DNA from: an uncultured Verrucomicrobiota bacterium
GTDB taxonomy: Bacteria > Verrucomicrobiota > Kiritimatiellia > CAJWTS01
Reading direction: 5' to 3'
DNA length: 64,000 bases
Assembly (NCBI GenBank): GCA_913047795.1
Contig: CAJWTS010000007.1
Span: 1 to 64,000, forward strand
The position numbers and the translations under genes are program-made. This document shows, one piece after another, positions 15,842 to 25,353 of this stretch. The notes beneath the pieces were generated by a model. It searched no databases. It was not told the DNA's origin and saw only the letters and a program-made list of their open reading frames with translations. The first letter of the stretch is position 1. Each line of letters starts with the position of its first letter.

Positions 15842-17098
15842 CTATGTCTCCTTGTCAATCGGGTTTGCTTCGTATCCCAGCGATTCTATCACGTCGATCA
15901 ATCGATTTGTATCGATATTTTTTGAGACGATGCGTGCCTCCGAGGCGCCACGGTCGACAATTGCCTCCTGCACCGACTCCTCCGCCAGCAGGCCTTTCGT
16001 GATGCGCACGGCGCAATAATCGCAGGTCATACCGTCAACGCGCAGGCGGACCGATTCGGTCCCGGGCCGTTCAGCGGCCGATGCCTGGCCCGGCGATGAT
16101 CGCCACAGGATCGGGCGCACAAGCAATCCAAGCAATAGAACGGCGCTGAGATTCTTCAGCCATCCCGGTGCATGCTCGCCGTGCGCGTGTACATGCGCCA
16201 ATCCTGCCCCGCCAAGAAACTGGTCGACGAGCAACCCCGAGGCCAGGGCCATCACGACAACCGTCGCGAGATAGATGCAGGTCGTCCGTCGACCAAGGAC
16301 GCGCCAGATGATCGCCAGCGATGCGGCGTTTGTAGCCGGACCCGCGATCAGGAAAACGAGTACGGCGCCGGGAGATACGCCCTTCATCAGCAACGCGGCT
16401 GCTATCGGGACCGACGCGGTGGCGCAAACATAGAGCGGCACGCTTACGAACATCATGGCGAGCAAGGCAACGAATCCGGTGCCGATGATCGCCGGAAAGA
16501 AATCCGCAGGCACCAGCGCTCCGATCAATCCGGCAAGAAGGAGGCCCACCAACATCGGGCCCGCAAGTTCGGCGGGAAGTTGCAGGAATCCGTAGTGCAA
16601 AGCGCGTCGTGCAGGCCCGTCAGATTCTCGTATGGTCTGTGCTTCAGCACCGCTCGTCTGTCCCGGGGCGCGGGCGTTCTCATCGAGCACCATCGCATTG
16701 ACAAGGCTGCCTCCCAGCAAGCCCGTGATCAACGCGATGATCGGGCGCAGAACGGTGAGTACCGGCCCCAGCAAGCCGTATGTGACCATGATGCTGTCCA
16801 CGCCCGTCTGCGGCGTCGATAGCAGGAAGGCGGTGGTTGGACCGCGTCCCGCGCCGTGACGGTACAACGAAGCCGAAACGGGGATCACCGAACAGGAGCA
16901 GAGCGGCAATGGCACGCCGATCAGGCACGCCTTGACCACCTGACGAAAACCGCGCCCGCCAAGATGGGCCTCAACGGCCCGCTCCGAGATCACGACCGAC
17001 AAAATACCTGCGACAAGAAACCCAAGTAGCAGGTACGGCGCCATGTCCGTTAGCGCCCCCCAGAACTCGGCGGATATCGCTACAACGGCGTCGGGCAT
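15842..17098 (-). CDS. SO_0444-type Cu/Zn efflux permease with C-terminal HMA domain
   Basis: A 418-aa membrane protein. The first half has the permease signature PLPLCSCSVIPVS near residue 62 and STPQTGVDSI, the second half a matching repeat (VPLYVCATASVPIA, AGPATNAAS), the layout of the DUF318/SO_0444 family of predicted heavy-metal efflux permeases. A cytoplasmic C-terminal heavy-metal-associated domain follows, with GMTCDYCAVRI (CxxC) near residue 355 and SLGYEANPI. A His-rich loop (HVHAHGEH) may also bind metal. HAD gene, this gene and the YHS gene are same-strand neighbours with gaps of 19 and one bases. Confidence 0.87.
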   Translation of the reverse strand: MPDAVVAISAEFWGALTDMAPYLLLGFLVAGILSVVISERAVEAHLGGRGFRQVVKACLIGVPLPLCSCSVIPVSASLYRHGAGRGPTTAFLLSTPQTGVDSIMVTYGLLGPVLTVLRPIIALITGLLGGSLVNAMVLDENARAPGQTSGAEAQTIRESDGPARRALHYGFLQLPAELAGPMLVGLLLAGLIGALVPADFFPAIIGTGFVALLAMMFVSVPLYVCATASVPIAAALLMKGVSPGAVLVFLIAGPATNAASLAIIWRVLGRRTTCIYLATVVVMALASGLLVDQFLGGAGLAHVHAHGEHAPGWLKNLSAVLLLGLLVRPILWRSSPGQASAAERPGTESVRLRVDGMTCDYCAVRITKGLLAEESVQEAIVDRGASEARIVSKNIDTNRLIDVIESLGYEANPIDKET

Positions 17099-17117
17099 AT
17101 CGTGACCTCGCGGATAT

Positions 17118-17813
17118 TCAGTCGGACAATCGGTTCAGCATCGTCGCCAGGGCCGCTGGCGTCATCCCGCTGAGTTCATTGACGATCCATGTCGCCTCAC
17201 TGAGTTCAGTATCCGAAAAGGTATTCGTAACCGCGAGCACTTTCGTCCCGGCGGCGCGCGCAGCAAGAATACCCGTGGGGGTGTCCTCGATCGCCACGCA
17301 ACGGGCGGGTTCCAGGTGCGCATCCGGCTGACGCTCGGACAGTCGGTCGATTGCAAGGCGATATCCCTCCGGGGCGGGCTTTCCGCAGCGCACCTCGTCC
17401 CCCGCGATGATCACGTCGAACAATCCGTCCAGATCGACTCGTGCAAGCACGGCCTCAATATCCGCGCGGGATGCGCCGCTGCAGACCGCGACCGGAACAC
17501 ATCCGGCCAACGCGCGCACGAGCGCATCGACTCCGGGATACAACTGCACACCCCGATCCACGTGATCCGCGAAAAATCTGGCCTTCGCGTCGATCAGAAA
17601 CTGGATATTCGTTTCATCGTAGTCGACGCCCCACTCGCGATGCAAAATTTCAAAGGTCTCGCGGTCATTGAACCCGACCAGAGTCGCCAGGTACGCCTCC
17701 CACTTAATGTCGCGATCCAACGGACGAATAACGTCGCACACGGCACCCCAGTGCAAACGCTCCGTATCCACCAGAACTCCATCGAAATCGAAAATGACCG
17801 CGGAGAGTTGCAT
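17118..17813 (-). CDS. HAD-superfamily phosphatase, beta-phosphoglucomutase-like
   Basis: A 231-aa cytosolic enzyme. Motif I FDFDGVLVDTE supplies the nucleophile Asp, motif II is VAVCSGAS, the motif III Lys is in CGKPAPEG and motif IV is IEDTPTG. The helical cap between residues 20 and 90 is typical of the beta-phosphoglucomutase / phosphoglycolate phosphatase group, which dephosphorylate sugar phosphates. Which sugar is acted on is unknown; the neighbouring L-fucose isomerase-like gene upstream hints at carbohydrate metabolism, while the 19-base gap to the metal permease suggests simple cotranscription. Start: ATG 17813. Confidence 0.85.
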   Translation of the reverse strand: MQLSAVIFDFDGVLVDTERLHWGAVCDVIRPLDRDIKWEAYLATLVGFNDRETFEILHREWGVDYDETNIQFLIDAKARFFADHVDRGVQLYPGVDALVRALAGCVPVAVCSGASRADIEAVLARVDLDGLFDVIIAGDEVRCGKPAPEGYRLAIDRLSERQPDAHLEPARCVAIEDTPTGILAARAAGTKVLAVTNTFSDTELSEATWIVNELSGMTPAALATMLNRLSD

Positions 17814-17965
17814 CGATGGAGATCTTCGCCTTTGTCAGTGAGGCTGTATATTGAGAACCTGCTCCCGGCTCCCCGGACGCGGCGCAGGCACGCGCGATTC
17901 GTAGTGGTCGATGAAAGAGCGGACGTGCCAAATCAACGGAGCGCCGTCCGCATCTCGCGTCCCGG

Positions 17966-19534
17966 CTACTGCGAATGCACCGCGCACACGCTGCGGCCCG
18001 ACTCCGGGATGGGCCCGAGGTCGCCTTCGATCTCAGCCGCCGACGGCACCTCCTCGACACAATCGGCAACAAAACAACCGCGGAACGCCAATGCCTTCAC
18101 CACCTCGGGACCGTGATGCCCCTTCATCAGGACGGTGTGATGGATCCCCGTGCGATGAACCTCATCCAGCACCTCGTCCAGGTTCGGAACGAATGCCCAG
18201 CCGTTTGAACCGAAGGACCCTACGCTCTCTTTCAGAATCTGCCCCTGGAAGACCGTTGTATGGAACGCGTCCGACGTAGTCGCGGCCGAAACCGCCGTAA
18301 ACGGCGTTGCCACGATGTCGCCCTCGACCGGACCGAACGCATTGCCCTCGCCAACCGCTGCGTCACCCTCGATAATTTCCTGATTCGTCATGCGCGCCTG
18401 CCCCTCGATCCACTCCGGGGGTGTCTGCGAACAGTGGAAGACGTTGAATATGCGCGGGTCCCAACCCGGATTGTTAATATCCAGAATGACCCCCGGCTCG
18501 CCCGTCACGTCCCAAGCCAGCTTCGTTACGATCGCGTGACAGATGTCCGTTTCGCATACGAGCGGTTTCTCCAGCATCGAATTCGCCATGGCCGCAAAGG
18601 TGCACGGCGTGATCTGGAAATACCGTTCGAACGATGTCCAACAATGGATGCCGCCCGTGTCGATTCGATCGCGCTCGAAGACATCCCGGATCCAGAGAAA
18701 GCAACGAATCATCAGGTCGACCTTATCCTGTGGAATATGCGAATTTGCGATCACGTCCGCCAACGTCTCGCGTGTCTCCGCGACACGCGGATCGGATGGG
18801 TAGATCGGGTTGTCCGGCGTCATGCCCGGGAAAACTTTCTCCATCTCCTCTTTATGTTCTTCCTGTTTTCCGGCAAGTACCGTGCCGCCCCAGAGATCGA
18901 GCAATTCGTAGGTATGAAGTGAAAAGCCCAGGCGGAACAGTTCCACCTGGTTCGTGAACGTGGTCGCAAACTCCACGGGATTCACGCCGACGAGTGCCAC
19001 GCGCATGTTGCGTAGACTTTCAATCCCGTCGATGGTCTTCATGTACGAGCGCAGCACGGTGATCAGCACGTTTCGATCTGCGAGATCGATACCGCTGGAC
19101 GAGACGACTTCACGGCCCAGTAGACGTGCGTTTGCATGAATCGAGAGCGAACCGCAGAGCGCGTCTCCGCGATTTGGGAAGTCCATCTTGGACGGGTTGT
19201 CGTTCTGGAAGATCAAGAAGACCGGCACATCGTCCGGAAGAAGGCGCAGCGTATCCTGAAAGCCACGCTCCTCCATGAAGTTGCCCCCGATGATAACCAT
19301 CGCCTTGATGTCCGACAATTCTTTGCGCCAGACATCGTAATAGCCGCGGACGTCCTCGTCGCTGCAGATCGATCCGCCGGTGTACTTGTCGTCCTCGGGG
19401 AAGATACCGTCGACCCCCAGCTCTCCAGCGGCATCCATAGCGTAACGCTTGGCGCGCTTGCCAAGCTCCGCATTGAAGAAGCTCCTTACGAGGGGTAGAA
19501 ACAGAACTTTGCTTCGCCGATCCGTGATAGCCAT
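17966..19534 (-). CDS. L-fucose/L-arabinose isomerase family protein
   Basis: A 522-aa cytosolic protein. The early Rossmann-like region (VMIIGGNFMEERG, VPVFLIFQNDNP), a middle FTNQVELFRLGF and the later MLEKPLVCETDI followed by LDINNPGW and HCSQTPPEW fit the L-fucose isomerase / L-arabinose isomerase-like fold, where acidic and His residues bind Mn2+ for aldose-ketose conversion. Length is near the family norm. Many members of this broad family act on other sugars, so the substrate is open. The ATG at 19534 follows a GGAGG site at seven bases and starts MAITDRRSKVLFLP; the longer frame to 19600 has no such site. Confidence 0.78.
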   Translation of the reverse strand: MAITDRRSKVLFLPLVRSFFNAELGKRAKRYAMDAAGELGVDGIFPEDDKYTGGSICSDEDVRGYYDVWRKELSDIKAMVIIGGNFMEERGFQDTLRLLPDDVPVFLIFQNDNPSKMDFPNRGDALCGSLSIHANARLLGREVVSSSGIDLADRNVLITVLRSYMKTIDGIESLRNMRVALVGVNPVEFATTFTNQVELFRLGFSLHTYELLDLWGGTVLAGKQEEHKEEMEKVFPGMTPDNPIYPSDPRVAETRETLADVIANSHIPQDKVDLMIRCFLWIRDVFERDRIDTGGIHCWTSFERYFQITPCTFAAMANSMLEKPLVCETDICHAIVTKLAWDVTGEPGVILDINNPGWDPRIFNVFHCSQTPPEWIEGQARMTNQEIIEGDAAVGEGNAFGPVEGDIVATPFTAVSAATTSDAFHTTVFQGQILKESVGSFGSNGWAFVPNLDEVLDEVHRTGIHHTVLMKGHHGPEVVKALAFRGCFVADCVEEVPSAAEIEGDLGPIPESGRSVCAVHSQ

Positions 19535-19703
19535 GATGTTATCCTCCGCGTTTTGAACCAGTGTGAAACGGGTTTGAAATTGCGAAACGAACAGTAGCAC
19601 CGGGTCCCACGATCGTCCAGCCCTTCTCCGGCCCGGCGGACGGCGGGATCACGCAAGGAACGATCCGCTGGATCCCCAATTCGGAGAATTCGCTTGCAAG
19701 CAA

Positions 19704-20609
19704 ATGTCGGCATACGGACAATACGATCATTCTTCGACCCGAATGCAACCCCTCGAATCACAACTCGACGGCGTCCGCCGCCTGATCCGGGAGTGCCTCT
19801 ATGCCACGTCGCTGGGGCCCGTCATCCCCGATCTGGGAAAACTCGTCGGTAGCGGCAAGATGCTGCGCTCGCGCCTCGCCATGCTGATCGGCACGGCCGC
19901 CGGCACCGATCACGATGTCCTCGAGCACGCCGCCGCGTCGATCGAGCTGATCCACGGCGCGAGCCTTTTACACGATGACGTGATCGATGGCGCCTCCTTG
20001 CGCCGGGGCGAACCATCGTTCTGGACCGAACGGGGCACGTCAGGCGCGATTTTGCTGGGCGATCTCTTTTATTGCCGCGCCATCGGGCTCGTAGGAAACG
20101 TCTCCGGCGGAGCCCTGATGCCCGTTCTCGTAGAAAAAGCAGGCGAAATGTGCGATGCGGAGTCCGAGCAGGAGCTTCTGTTGCGCGGCAAGGAGGCCAC
20201 CTGGGAACAATGCGTCAGCATCGCGCGGCGTAAGACCGGTTCGCTGTTCGCTTTTGTCGGCTACGCGGCCGGGGGTAAGGATGAAACGCTCTGCCGGGCC
20301 CTGGAGGAGGCTGCCTACGCGGTGGGCACGGCCTACCAGATCGCCGACGACCTCCTGGACGTCAGTGGAAACGACGAGCTGGCCGGCAAGACACTCGGTA
20401 CCGACCGGAAACGTGAAAAGGTGACCGCGGCTTCAGTTTCTCCGGAGGGATCGGCCGAAGAAGTCATCGACGAGATGCTGGCATTGTCGATCGGCTTGCT
20501 CGAGCCGTGGGGCCCGGTCGGGGACGCCTGGAATACTTTTCTGAACACCGAGATTCGACCGGCCGTGGCCAGGTTCACAGGTGCGCTCGATATCTCCAGC
20601 ATCGCCTGA
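19704..20609 (+). CDS. Polyprenyl synthetase (trans-isoprenyl diphosphate synthase)
   Basis: A 301-aa cytosolic enzyme that extends isoprenyl diphosphates with IPP. The first Asp-rich motif is LLHDDVIDGASLRRG near residue 90 (DDxxD, Mg2+ binding, with the following RRG) and the second is QIADDLLDVSG near 214. GKMLRSRLAML replaces the usual GK..RP stretch. In this position, directly before the Nqr operon, a quinone side-chain role is plausible because Nqr reduces a prenylated quinone, but carotenoid or cell-wall lipid roles are not excluded. The start may instead be ATG 19743; neither start has a clear ribosome-binding site. Confidence 0.85.
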   Translation: MSAYGQYDHSSTRMQPLESQLDGVRRLIRECLYATSLGPVIPDLGKLVGSGKMLRSRLAMLIGTAAGTDHDVLEHAAASIELIHGASLLHDDVIDGASLRRGEPSFWTERGTSGAILLGDLFYCRAIGLVGNVSGGALMPVLVEKAGEMCDAESEQELLLRGKEATWEQCVSIARRKTGSLFAFVGYAAGGKDETLCRALEEAAYAVGTAYQIADDLLDVSGNDELAGKTLGTDRKREKVTAASVSPEGSAEEVIDEMLALSIGLLEPWGPVGDAWNTFLNTEIRPAVARFTGALDISSIA

Positions 20610-20653
20610 GTTCCCCGCGAAGGCCCGGCTGAATTTTCGTCCCTATAACGGGC

Positions 20654-20681
20654 TTGACAGCCCCCGCTGTTCGCATAAGAT
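20654..20681 (+). promoter_or_regulatory. Strong sigma70-type promoter of the nqr operon
   Basis: TTGACA (20654-20659), a 16-base spacer and TAAGAT (20676-20681). The nqrA ATG is 48 bases further on. Confidence 0.65.
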
Positions 20682-20729
20682 CCAGCGCCATTATTTCGGA
20701 ATCGTACCCACGATTGCCTTGGACCTGAA

Positions 20730-22100
20730 ATGGCAACAACAACAACGCGAAAAGGCCTCGATATTAAGCTCTCCGGAGCTGCCCGTCCTGCCATCGACGA
20801 GGCCGCGAACGCCCCCACGGCGGCCGTCTACCCGGGCGAGTTCGAAGGCATCAAACTCCGCCTGAGTGTTCAGGAAGGCGACACCGTAAGCCGCGGTGCA
20901 GAGCTGTTCGTCGACAAGCGCGATGAACGACTGAAGTACCGTTCACCGGCGGGCGGAACCATTAAATCGATCACACGTGGACACCGTCGTTTCGTGGAAG
21001 AAATCGCTATCGACGTTTCCGCAGATGAACAGATCGAAACGTTCAAGTCTTACGATCCCGGAAACATTGCAACCATCGGGCGCGAGGAGATGATCGCGTA
21101 CCTGTTGGAGACCGGATACCTCGCCTTCATTAAACAACGCCCTTTCTCCAAGATCGCGAATCCGGACGTCACGCCGAAATCGATATTCGTCAATGGCATG
21201 AACACGGCGCCGCATCAAGCCGACTGCAACGTCATACTGAAAGATGAAGACCTTGCCTTCCAGGCCGGACTCGACGCGCTGACCGTTCTCACCGATGGCG
21301 AGGTACACCTTTGCATCGACGCCGATGCTAAGGATTCCGCGTCAGCGTTGACTGACGCCAAGAACGTACAGCTACACACGTTCGGCGGACCGCACCCCTC
21401 CGGAAATACAAGCGTTCACATTGCTTCCCTCGATCCGATCAAACCCGGCGATGTCGTCTGGGTCGTCGATGCGCGCAATCTTCTTTTAATCGGCAAACTT
21501 CTACTCAACGGATCCCTTCCTCAAACCCGGGTCATCTCGGTGGCGGGAGAAAGCGTGAACGACGACGCTCGAAAATATTATCGGGTGCGCGTTGGCAGTT
21601 CACTCGCCGGCATCCTTGAAGGACAACTTGCGGAGGGCGAACAGCGCGTGATCTCAGGCGACGTATTGACGGGTACCACGGTAGCGCCTGACAGCAGCGC
21701 GCGGTTCTATGACTCCGGCGTCACAATCATCCCGGAAGGACGCGAGCGCTTCGCCATGGGCTGGCTCGAACCGGGCTTCACGCGATTGAGTTTTTCGCAC
21801 GCCTATCTCTCCGGCTGGGGCATCATCGATCGCGATTGGAATCTCACCACGAATCGCAACGGCGACCATCGTGCCATGGTGCTCACCGGGTACTACGACA
21901 AGGTCATGCCCCTGGACATCCAGGTCGACTTCCTGGTGCGCGCCTGCCTTGCCATGGACTCCGATGAGGCGATCAACCTCGGCATCCTTGAGACCGATCC
22001 TGAAGACTTTGCGCTCTGCGAATATATCTGCCCTTGCAAGACCGCGATCTGCGCCATTATCAAGGCAGGACTGGACCAGATAGAGGACGAAGGATTCTGA
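20730..22100 (+). CDS. nqrA: Na+-translocating NADH:quinone reductase subunit A
   Basis: A 456-aa soluble subunit bound on the cytoplasmic side of the Nqr complex; in the family it lies near the quinone site. The N-terminus GLDIKLSGAARPAI, the lipoyl-like stretch with VQEGDTVSRG and YRSPAGGTI, and the C-terminal CEYICPCKTAICAII are typical. It is the first gene of a six-gene operon in the canonical A-F order, one base from nqrB, behind a TTGACA/TAAGAT promoter. Confidence 0.96.
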   Translation: MATTTTRKGLDIKLSGAARPAIDEAANAPTAAVYPGEFEGIKLRLSVQEGDTVSRGAELFVDKRDERLKYRSPAGGTIKSITRGHRRFVEEIAIDVSADEQIETFKSYDPGNIATIGREEMIAYLLETGYLAFIKQRPFSKIANPDVTPKSIFVNGMNTAPHQADCNVILKDEDLAFQAGLDALTVLTDGEVHLCIDADAKDSASALTDAKNVQLHTFGGPHPSGNTSVHIASLDPIKPGDVVWVVDARNLLLIGKLLLNGSLPQTRVISVAGESVNDDARKYYRVRVGSSLAGILEGQLAEGEQRVISGDVLTGTTVAPDSSARFYDSGVTIIPEGRERFAMGWLEPGFTRLSFSHAYLSGWGIIDRDWNLTTNRNGDHRAMVLTGYYDKVMPLDIQVDFLVRACLAMDSDEAINLGILETDPEDFALCEYICPCKTAICAIIKAGLDQIEDEGF

Positions 22101-22101
22101 T

Positions 22102-23274
22102 ATGAAGTTCATGCTCGATATGCACGACAAGGTCCGCCACCACTTCGAGAAGGGTGGCAAGTTCGAGAAATTCTGGCCGCTCTTCGACGCGCAGGACACC
22201 TTCATGTTCACGCCGGCGACGACCACGAGCAGCGGCCCCCATGTCCGCGACGCGCTGGACTTGAAGCGCGTGATGATCACCGTCGTCTTTGCGCTCTTTC
22301 CGGCGATCCTCTTCGGGATCTGGAATGCCGGCCATCAGCACAATCTCGCAACCGACGGAGCGGCGCAGGGAATCATGCCGGACATCCTGATGGGCCTGCG
22401 CTACGTGGTCCCGGTGATCATTGTCTCGTATGCGGTCGGTGGCATCTGGGAAGTGCTCTTCTGCATCGTGCGTAAGCATGAGATTAACGAAGGATTCCTG
22501 GTCACGGGTATGCTGTTTCCGCTCACGCTGCCACCGACAATCCCACTCTGGCAGGTCGCCGTCGGCATCTCCTTTGGCGTCGTGATCGGAAAGGAAATCT
22601 TTGGCGGCACCGGCATGAACGTGCTGAATCCGGCACTCACCGCGCGTGCCTTTATCTTTTTCGCCTATCCCAGCCAGATGTCCGGTGACGCCGTCTGGGT
22701 CGCGATGTCCGGTGACGCCGTACAAGGCTTCTCCGGCGCAACCGCACTGGCGATCGCCGCAATCGCTGAGCCGGGGGTGCCGCTCACTAACGCCCTGACG
22801 GACGCCGGTCTGACCTTTAAGAACATGTTCCTGGGCACGATCCCGGGCAGCATCGGGGAGACCTCCACGCTCGCCTGTCTCATAGGGGCCGCCATACTCA
22901 TTCTGACCCGTATTGGGTCCTGGCAGATTATGGCCGGAATGGTGATCGGCACGCTCGCCACCGCTGGACTGGCGGGTGCGATGGGAACCAGCGTCTTCGC
23001 GCAACTGCCTCCGCAATATCATCTTGTCATGGGTGGTTTCGCCTTCGGCTGCGTCTTCATGGCCACTGATCCGGTATCCTCAGCCGCTACCGGTATCGGC
23101 AAATGGATCTATGGCGTCCTGATCGGCATGCTGGTCGTTATCATTCGCCTCGCCAATCCGGCCTATCCTGAGGGCGTCATGCTTTCCATTCTATTCATGA
23201 ACGTCATGGCCCCCATGATTGATCACTACGTTCTGCAGGCTCACATCAGGAAGAGAAAAGCACGTTATGCGTGA
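22102..23274 (+). CDS. nqrB: Na+-translocating NADH:quinone reductase subunit B
   Basis: A 390-aa polytopic membrane subunit involved in Na+ passage and electron transfer. It has about ten hydrophobic segments and, near residue 214, the covalent flavinylation motif DAVQGFSGAT, whose Thr receives FMN from ApbE through a phosphoester bond. TDPVSSAATGIGKW near residue 320 is also conserved in the NqrB/RnfD family. The cytoplasmic N-terminus carries MLDMHDKVRHHFEKGGKFE. The last eight bases overlap nqrC. Confidence 0.96.
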   Translation: MKFMLDMHDKVRHHFEKGGKFEKFWPLFDAQDTFMFTPATTTSSGPHVRDALDLKRVMITVVFALFPAILFGIWNAGHQHNLATDGAAQGIMPDILMGLRYVVPVIIVSYAVGGIWEVLFCIVRKHEINEGFLVTGMLFPLTLPPTIPLWQVAVGISFGVVIGKEIFGGTGMNVLNPALTARAFIFFAYPSQMSGDAVWVAMSGDAVQGFSGATALAIAAIAEPGVPLTNALTDAGLTFKNMFLGTIPGSIGETSTLACLIGAAILILTRIGSWQIMAGMVIGTLATAGLAGAMGTSVFAQLPPQYHLVMGGFAFGCVFMATDPVSSAATGIGKWIYGVLIGMLVVIIRLANPAYPEGVMLSILFMNVMAPMIDHYVLQAHIRKRKARYA

Positions 23275-24019
23275 AGAACTGAAAATTGTGGGATTTGCTG
23301 CGATCGTCTGCATCATTTGTAGTCTACTGCTCTCAGCCGCCTACTCCCAGCTCGTGGACCAACAGGTCCGCAACGTCAAACTCGATCAGAAATACAATGT
23401 GCTCAAGGCCCTTGGCGTGCCGGTCATCAACGAAAAGGGCAAGAAGGTCATGACACCCGACGAGGTCGAACAATTCTTCAGCGCACATATAGAGGCAACG
23501 GTTCTCGATATGAACGGCAACATACTGCCCGACGCAAAGGCTGACGAATTGACGGACGCACAGATAGCGGGCCTTTCCAACAAGCCGAAAGACCACTTTC
23601 CGATATACGCCCTGACCGATCCCGAAACGGGAGATCGACGGTACGCCATCCATATTAGTGGCAAGGGATTGTGGTCCACCCTGAAGGGCTACCTCGCCCT
23701 CGACAACTGCCTGCAGAGTGTCGTGGGCATCACCTTTTATGAGCACAAGGAGACGCCGGGCCTTGGCGGCGAAGTGGACAAACCCTGGTTCCAAGACCAA
23801 TTTCCCGAGAAACTTGTCTATGCCAATGGAAACTATAATAACTTCCGAGTCGTGAAGGGCAAGGTCGTGGATGTTTACCCCAAGGGTGCCGATCACGCTG
23901 TTGACGGCATTCCGGGAGCGACGATGACCTCCAAGGGGCTGCAACGATTCATGAATGGTGATATAGCTACCTATCGTCCGTACTTGGATCAACTCCGCGC
24001 CGAAGCCGGCTGCGAATAG
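23267..24019 (+). CDS. nqrC: Na+-translocating NADH:quinone reductase subunit C
   Basis: A 250-aa subunit with one N-terminal membrane helix (IVGFAAIVCIICSLLLSAAYS) and a periplasmic FMN-binding domain. The flavinylation motif is DGIPGATMTSKG near residue 215; Thr of GAT is the expected FMN attachment residue, and Pro stands where Ser is common. GLGGEVDKPWFQDQF is also characteristic. The ATG at 23267 overlaps the end of nqrB (ATGCGTGA); the longer open frame from 23219 is inside nqrB and rejected. Confidence 0.95.
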   Translation: MREELKIVGFAAIVCIICSLLLSAAYSQLVDQQVRNVKLDQKYNVLKALGVPVINEKGKKVMTPDEVEQFFSAHIEATVLDMNGNILPDAKADELTDAQIAGLSNKPKDHFPIYALTDPETGDRRYAIHISGKGLWSTLKGYLALDNCLQSVVGITFYEHKETPGLGGEVDKPWFQDQFPEKLVYANGNYNNFRVVKGKVVDVYPKGADHAVDGIPGATMTSKGLQRFMNGDIATYRPYLDQLRAEAGCE

Positions 24020-24029
24020 GATAGAGCTC

Positions 24030-24635
24030 ATGGCGAAAGCAAAAACCATCATTCTGGATCCCCTCTCCGACGACAATCCGATCACCTACCAGGTTCTCGG
24101 CGTATGCTCGGCCCTTGCCGTAACCGTGCAGGTTCAGACCGCGTTCGTGATGTGCATCGCGCTGACGCTCGTGCTCGCCGGATCCAACCTGGTTATCTCG
24201 CTAATGCGCAACATGATTCCGAGCCGCATCCGCATGATCGTCGAGCTTTCGGTCATTGCGACGCTCGTCATCCTGGTCGATCAAGTGCTCAAGGCGACCG
24301 CCTATGACGTCAGCAAACAGCTCAGCGTTTTTGTCGGATTGATCATCACGAACTGCATCGTCATGGGACGCGCCGAAGCCTTCGCAATGCAGAACAACGC
24401 CAGGGACTCGATTCTGGACGCGGTCGGTAACGGTGGCGGATACAGCATCATCCTAATCCTCGTCGCAACCCTGCGCGAGATTATCGGATCCGGAACCTGG
24501 TACGGGTTTCGCGTGCTTCCAGCGTCGTATCCGGGCAACGGCCTGATGGTGTTGGCTCCCAGCGCATTCTTGATCATCGGCCTGATGATCTGGGCCCAGC
24601 GGACCTGGATGACCAAAAAGTTTGAGGAAGACTAA
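24030..24635 (+). CDS. nqrD: Na+-translocating NADH:quinone reductase subunit D
   Basis: A 201-aa membrane subunit with six hydrophobic segments. Conserved stretches include NPITYQVLGVCSALAVT, a TNCIVMGRAEAFAM motif and DAVGNGGGYSIILI. The paired Cys positions (ITNC here, VNCSILG in NqrE) coordinate the intramembrane iron site shared by NqrD and NqrE, which NqrM helps assemble. Ten bases after nqrC, eleven before nqrE. Confidence 0.95.
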   Translation: MAKAKTIILDPLSDDNPITYQVLGVCSALAVTVQVQTAFVMCIALTLVLAGSNLVISLMRNMIPSRIRMIVELSVIATLVILVDQVLKATAYDVSKQLSVFVGLIITNCIVMGRAEAFAMQNNARDSILDAVGNGGGYSIILILVATLREIIGSGTWYGFRVLPASYPGNGLMVLAPSAFLIIGLMIWAQRTWMTKKFEED

Positions 24636-24646
24636 GGAGTAGAACA

Positions 24647-25351
24647 ATGGATTATATCAACCTGGCCCTGAAGGCGATCTTCGTTGAGAACATCCTGTTG
24701 GCGTTCTTTCTCGGGATGTGCTCGTACCTGAGTCAGTCGAAGAAAGTCGAATCGGCGACGGGTCTCGGTTTTGCCGTGGTATTCGTTCTTACCCTGTCCT
24801 GCCCCATGAATTGGGCGATTAAGGAATTTCTCCTGAACAAGGGAGCCCTTGCTTCCTGGACAAAAATAGCCGCCTTACAGTCGGTCGACCTCTCATTCCT
24901 CAGCTTCATCTGCTATATCGCCGTCATTGCGGCGCTCGTCCAGCTCGTCGAGATGGTTATCGATCGGTTCTTCCCCGCCCTCTACACCACGCTGGGTATC
25001 TTCCTTCCGTTGATTACGGTCAACTGCTCGATCCTGGGTGCGTCCCTGTTTATGCACGAGCGCAGCTACGATCTCACCCACACGATTGTCTTTGGTTTCT
25101 CGTCCGGCCTTGGCTGGTTTCTCGCAATCGTCGCCCTCGCGGCCATTCGCAAGAAAATCCGCTATTCGAACATTCCCGAGGGTATGCGCGGACTGGGCAT
25201 GGCGTTCACGGTCACCGGCCTGATGGCCATTGGTTTCCTCGGATTCTCCGGGATCGACCTGGATAAGGAGCCCGCACCGAAAGCCGCACCCGTCGCTGAG
25301 ATTGAAGCGGACGTGGTAGCCGAAGCCGTCGATCTCGAGGAGGACGCCTGA
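24647..25351 (+). CDS. nqrE: Na+-translocating NADH:quinone reductase subunit E
   Basis: A 234-aa membrane subunit, homologous to NqrD in inverted topology. [20 protein letters not shown] supplies one Cys and [15 protein letters not shown] the other for the iron site. After the last membrane segment there is an extra tail of about 30 residues, rich in Ala, Glu and Pro, not usual for the family and probably disordered. An AAGGAGT ribosome-binding site precedes the ATG. Confidence 0.95.
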   Translation: MDYINLALKAIFVENILLAFFLGMCSYLSQSKKVESATGLGFAVVFVLTLSCPMNWAIKEFLLNKGALASWTKIAALQSVDLSFLSFICYIAVIAALVQLVEMVIDRFFPALYTTLGIFLPLITVNCSILGASLFMHERSYDLTHTIVFGFSSGLGWFLAIVALAAIRKKIRYSNIPEGMRGLGMAFTVTGLMAIGFLGFSGIDLDKEPAPKAAPVAEIEADVVAEAVDLEEDA

Positions 25352-25353
25352 TC

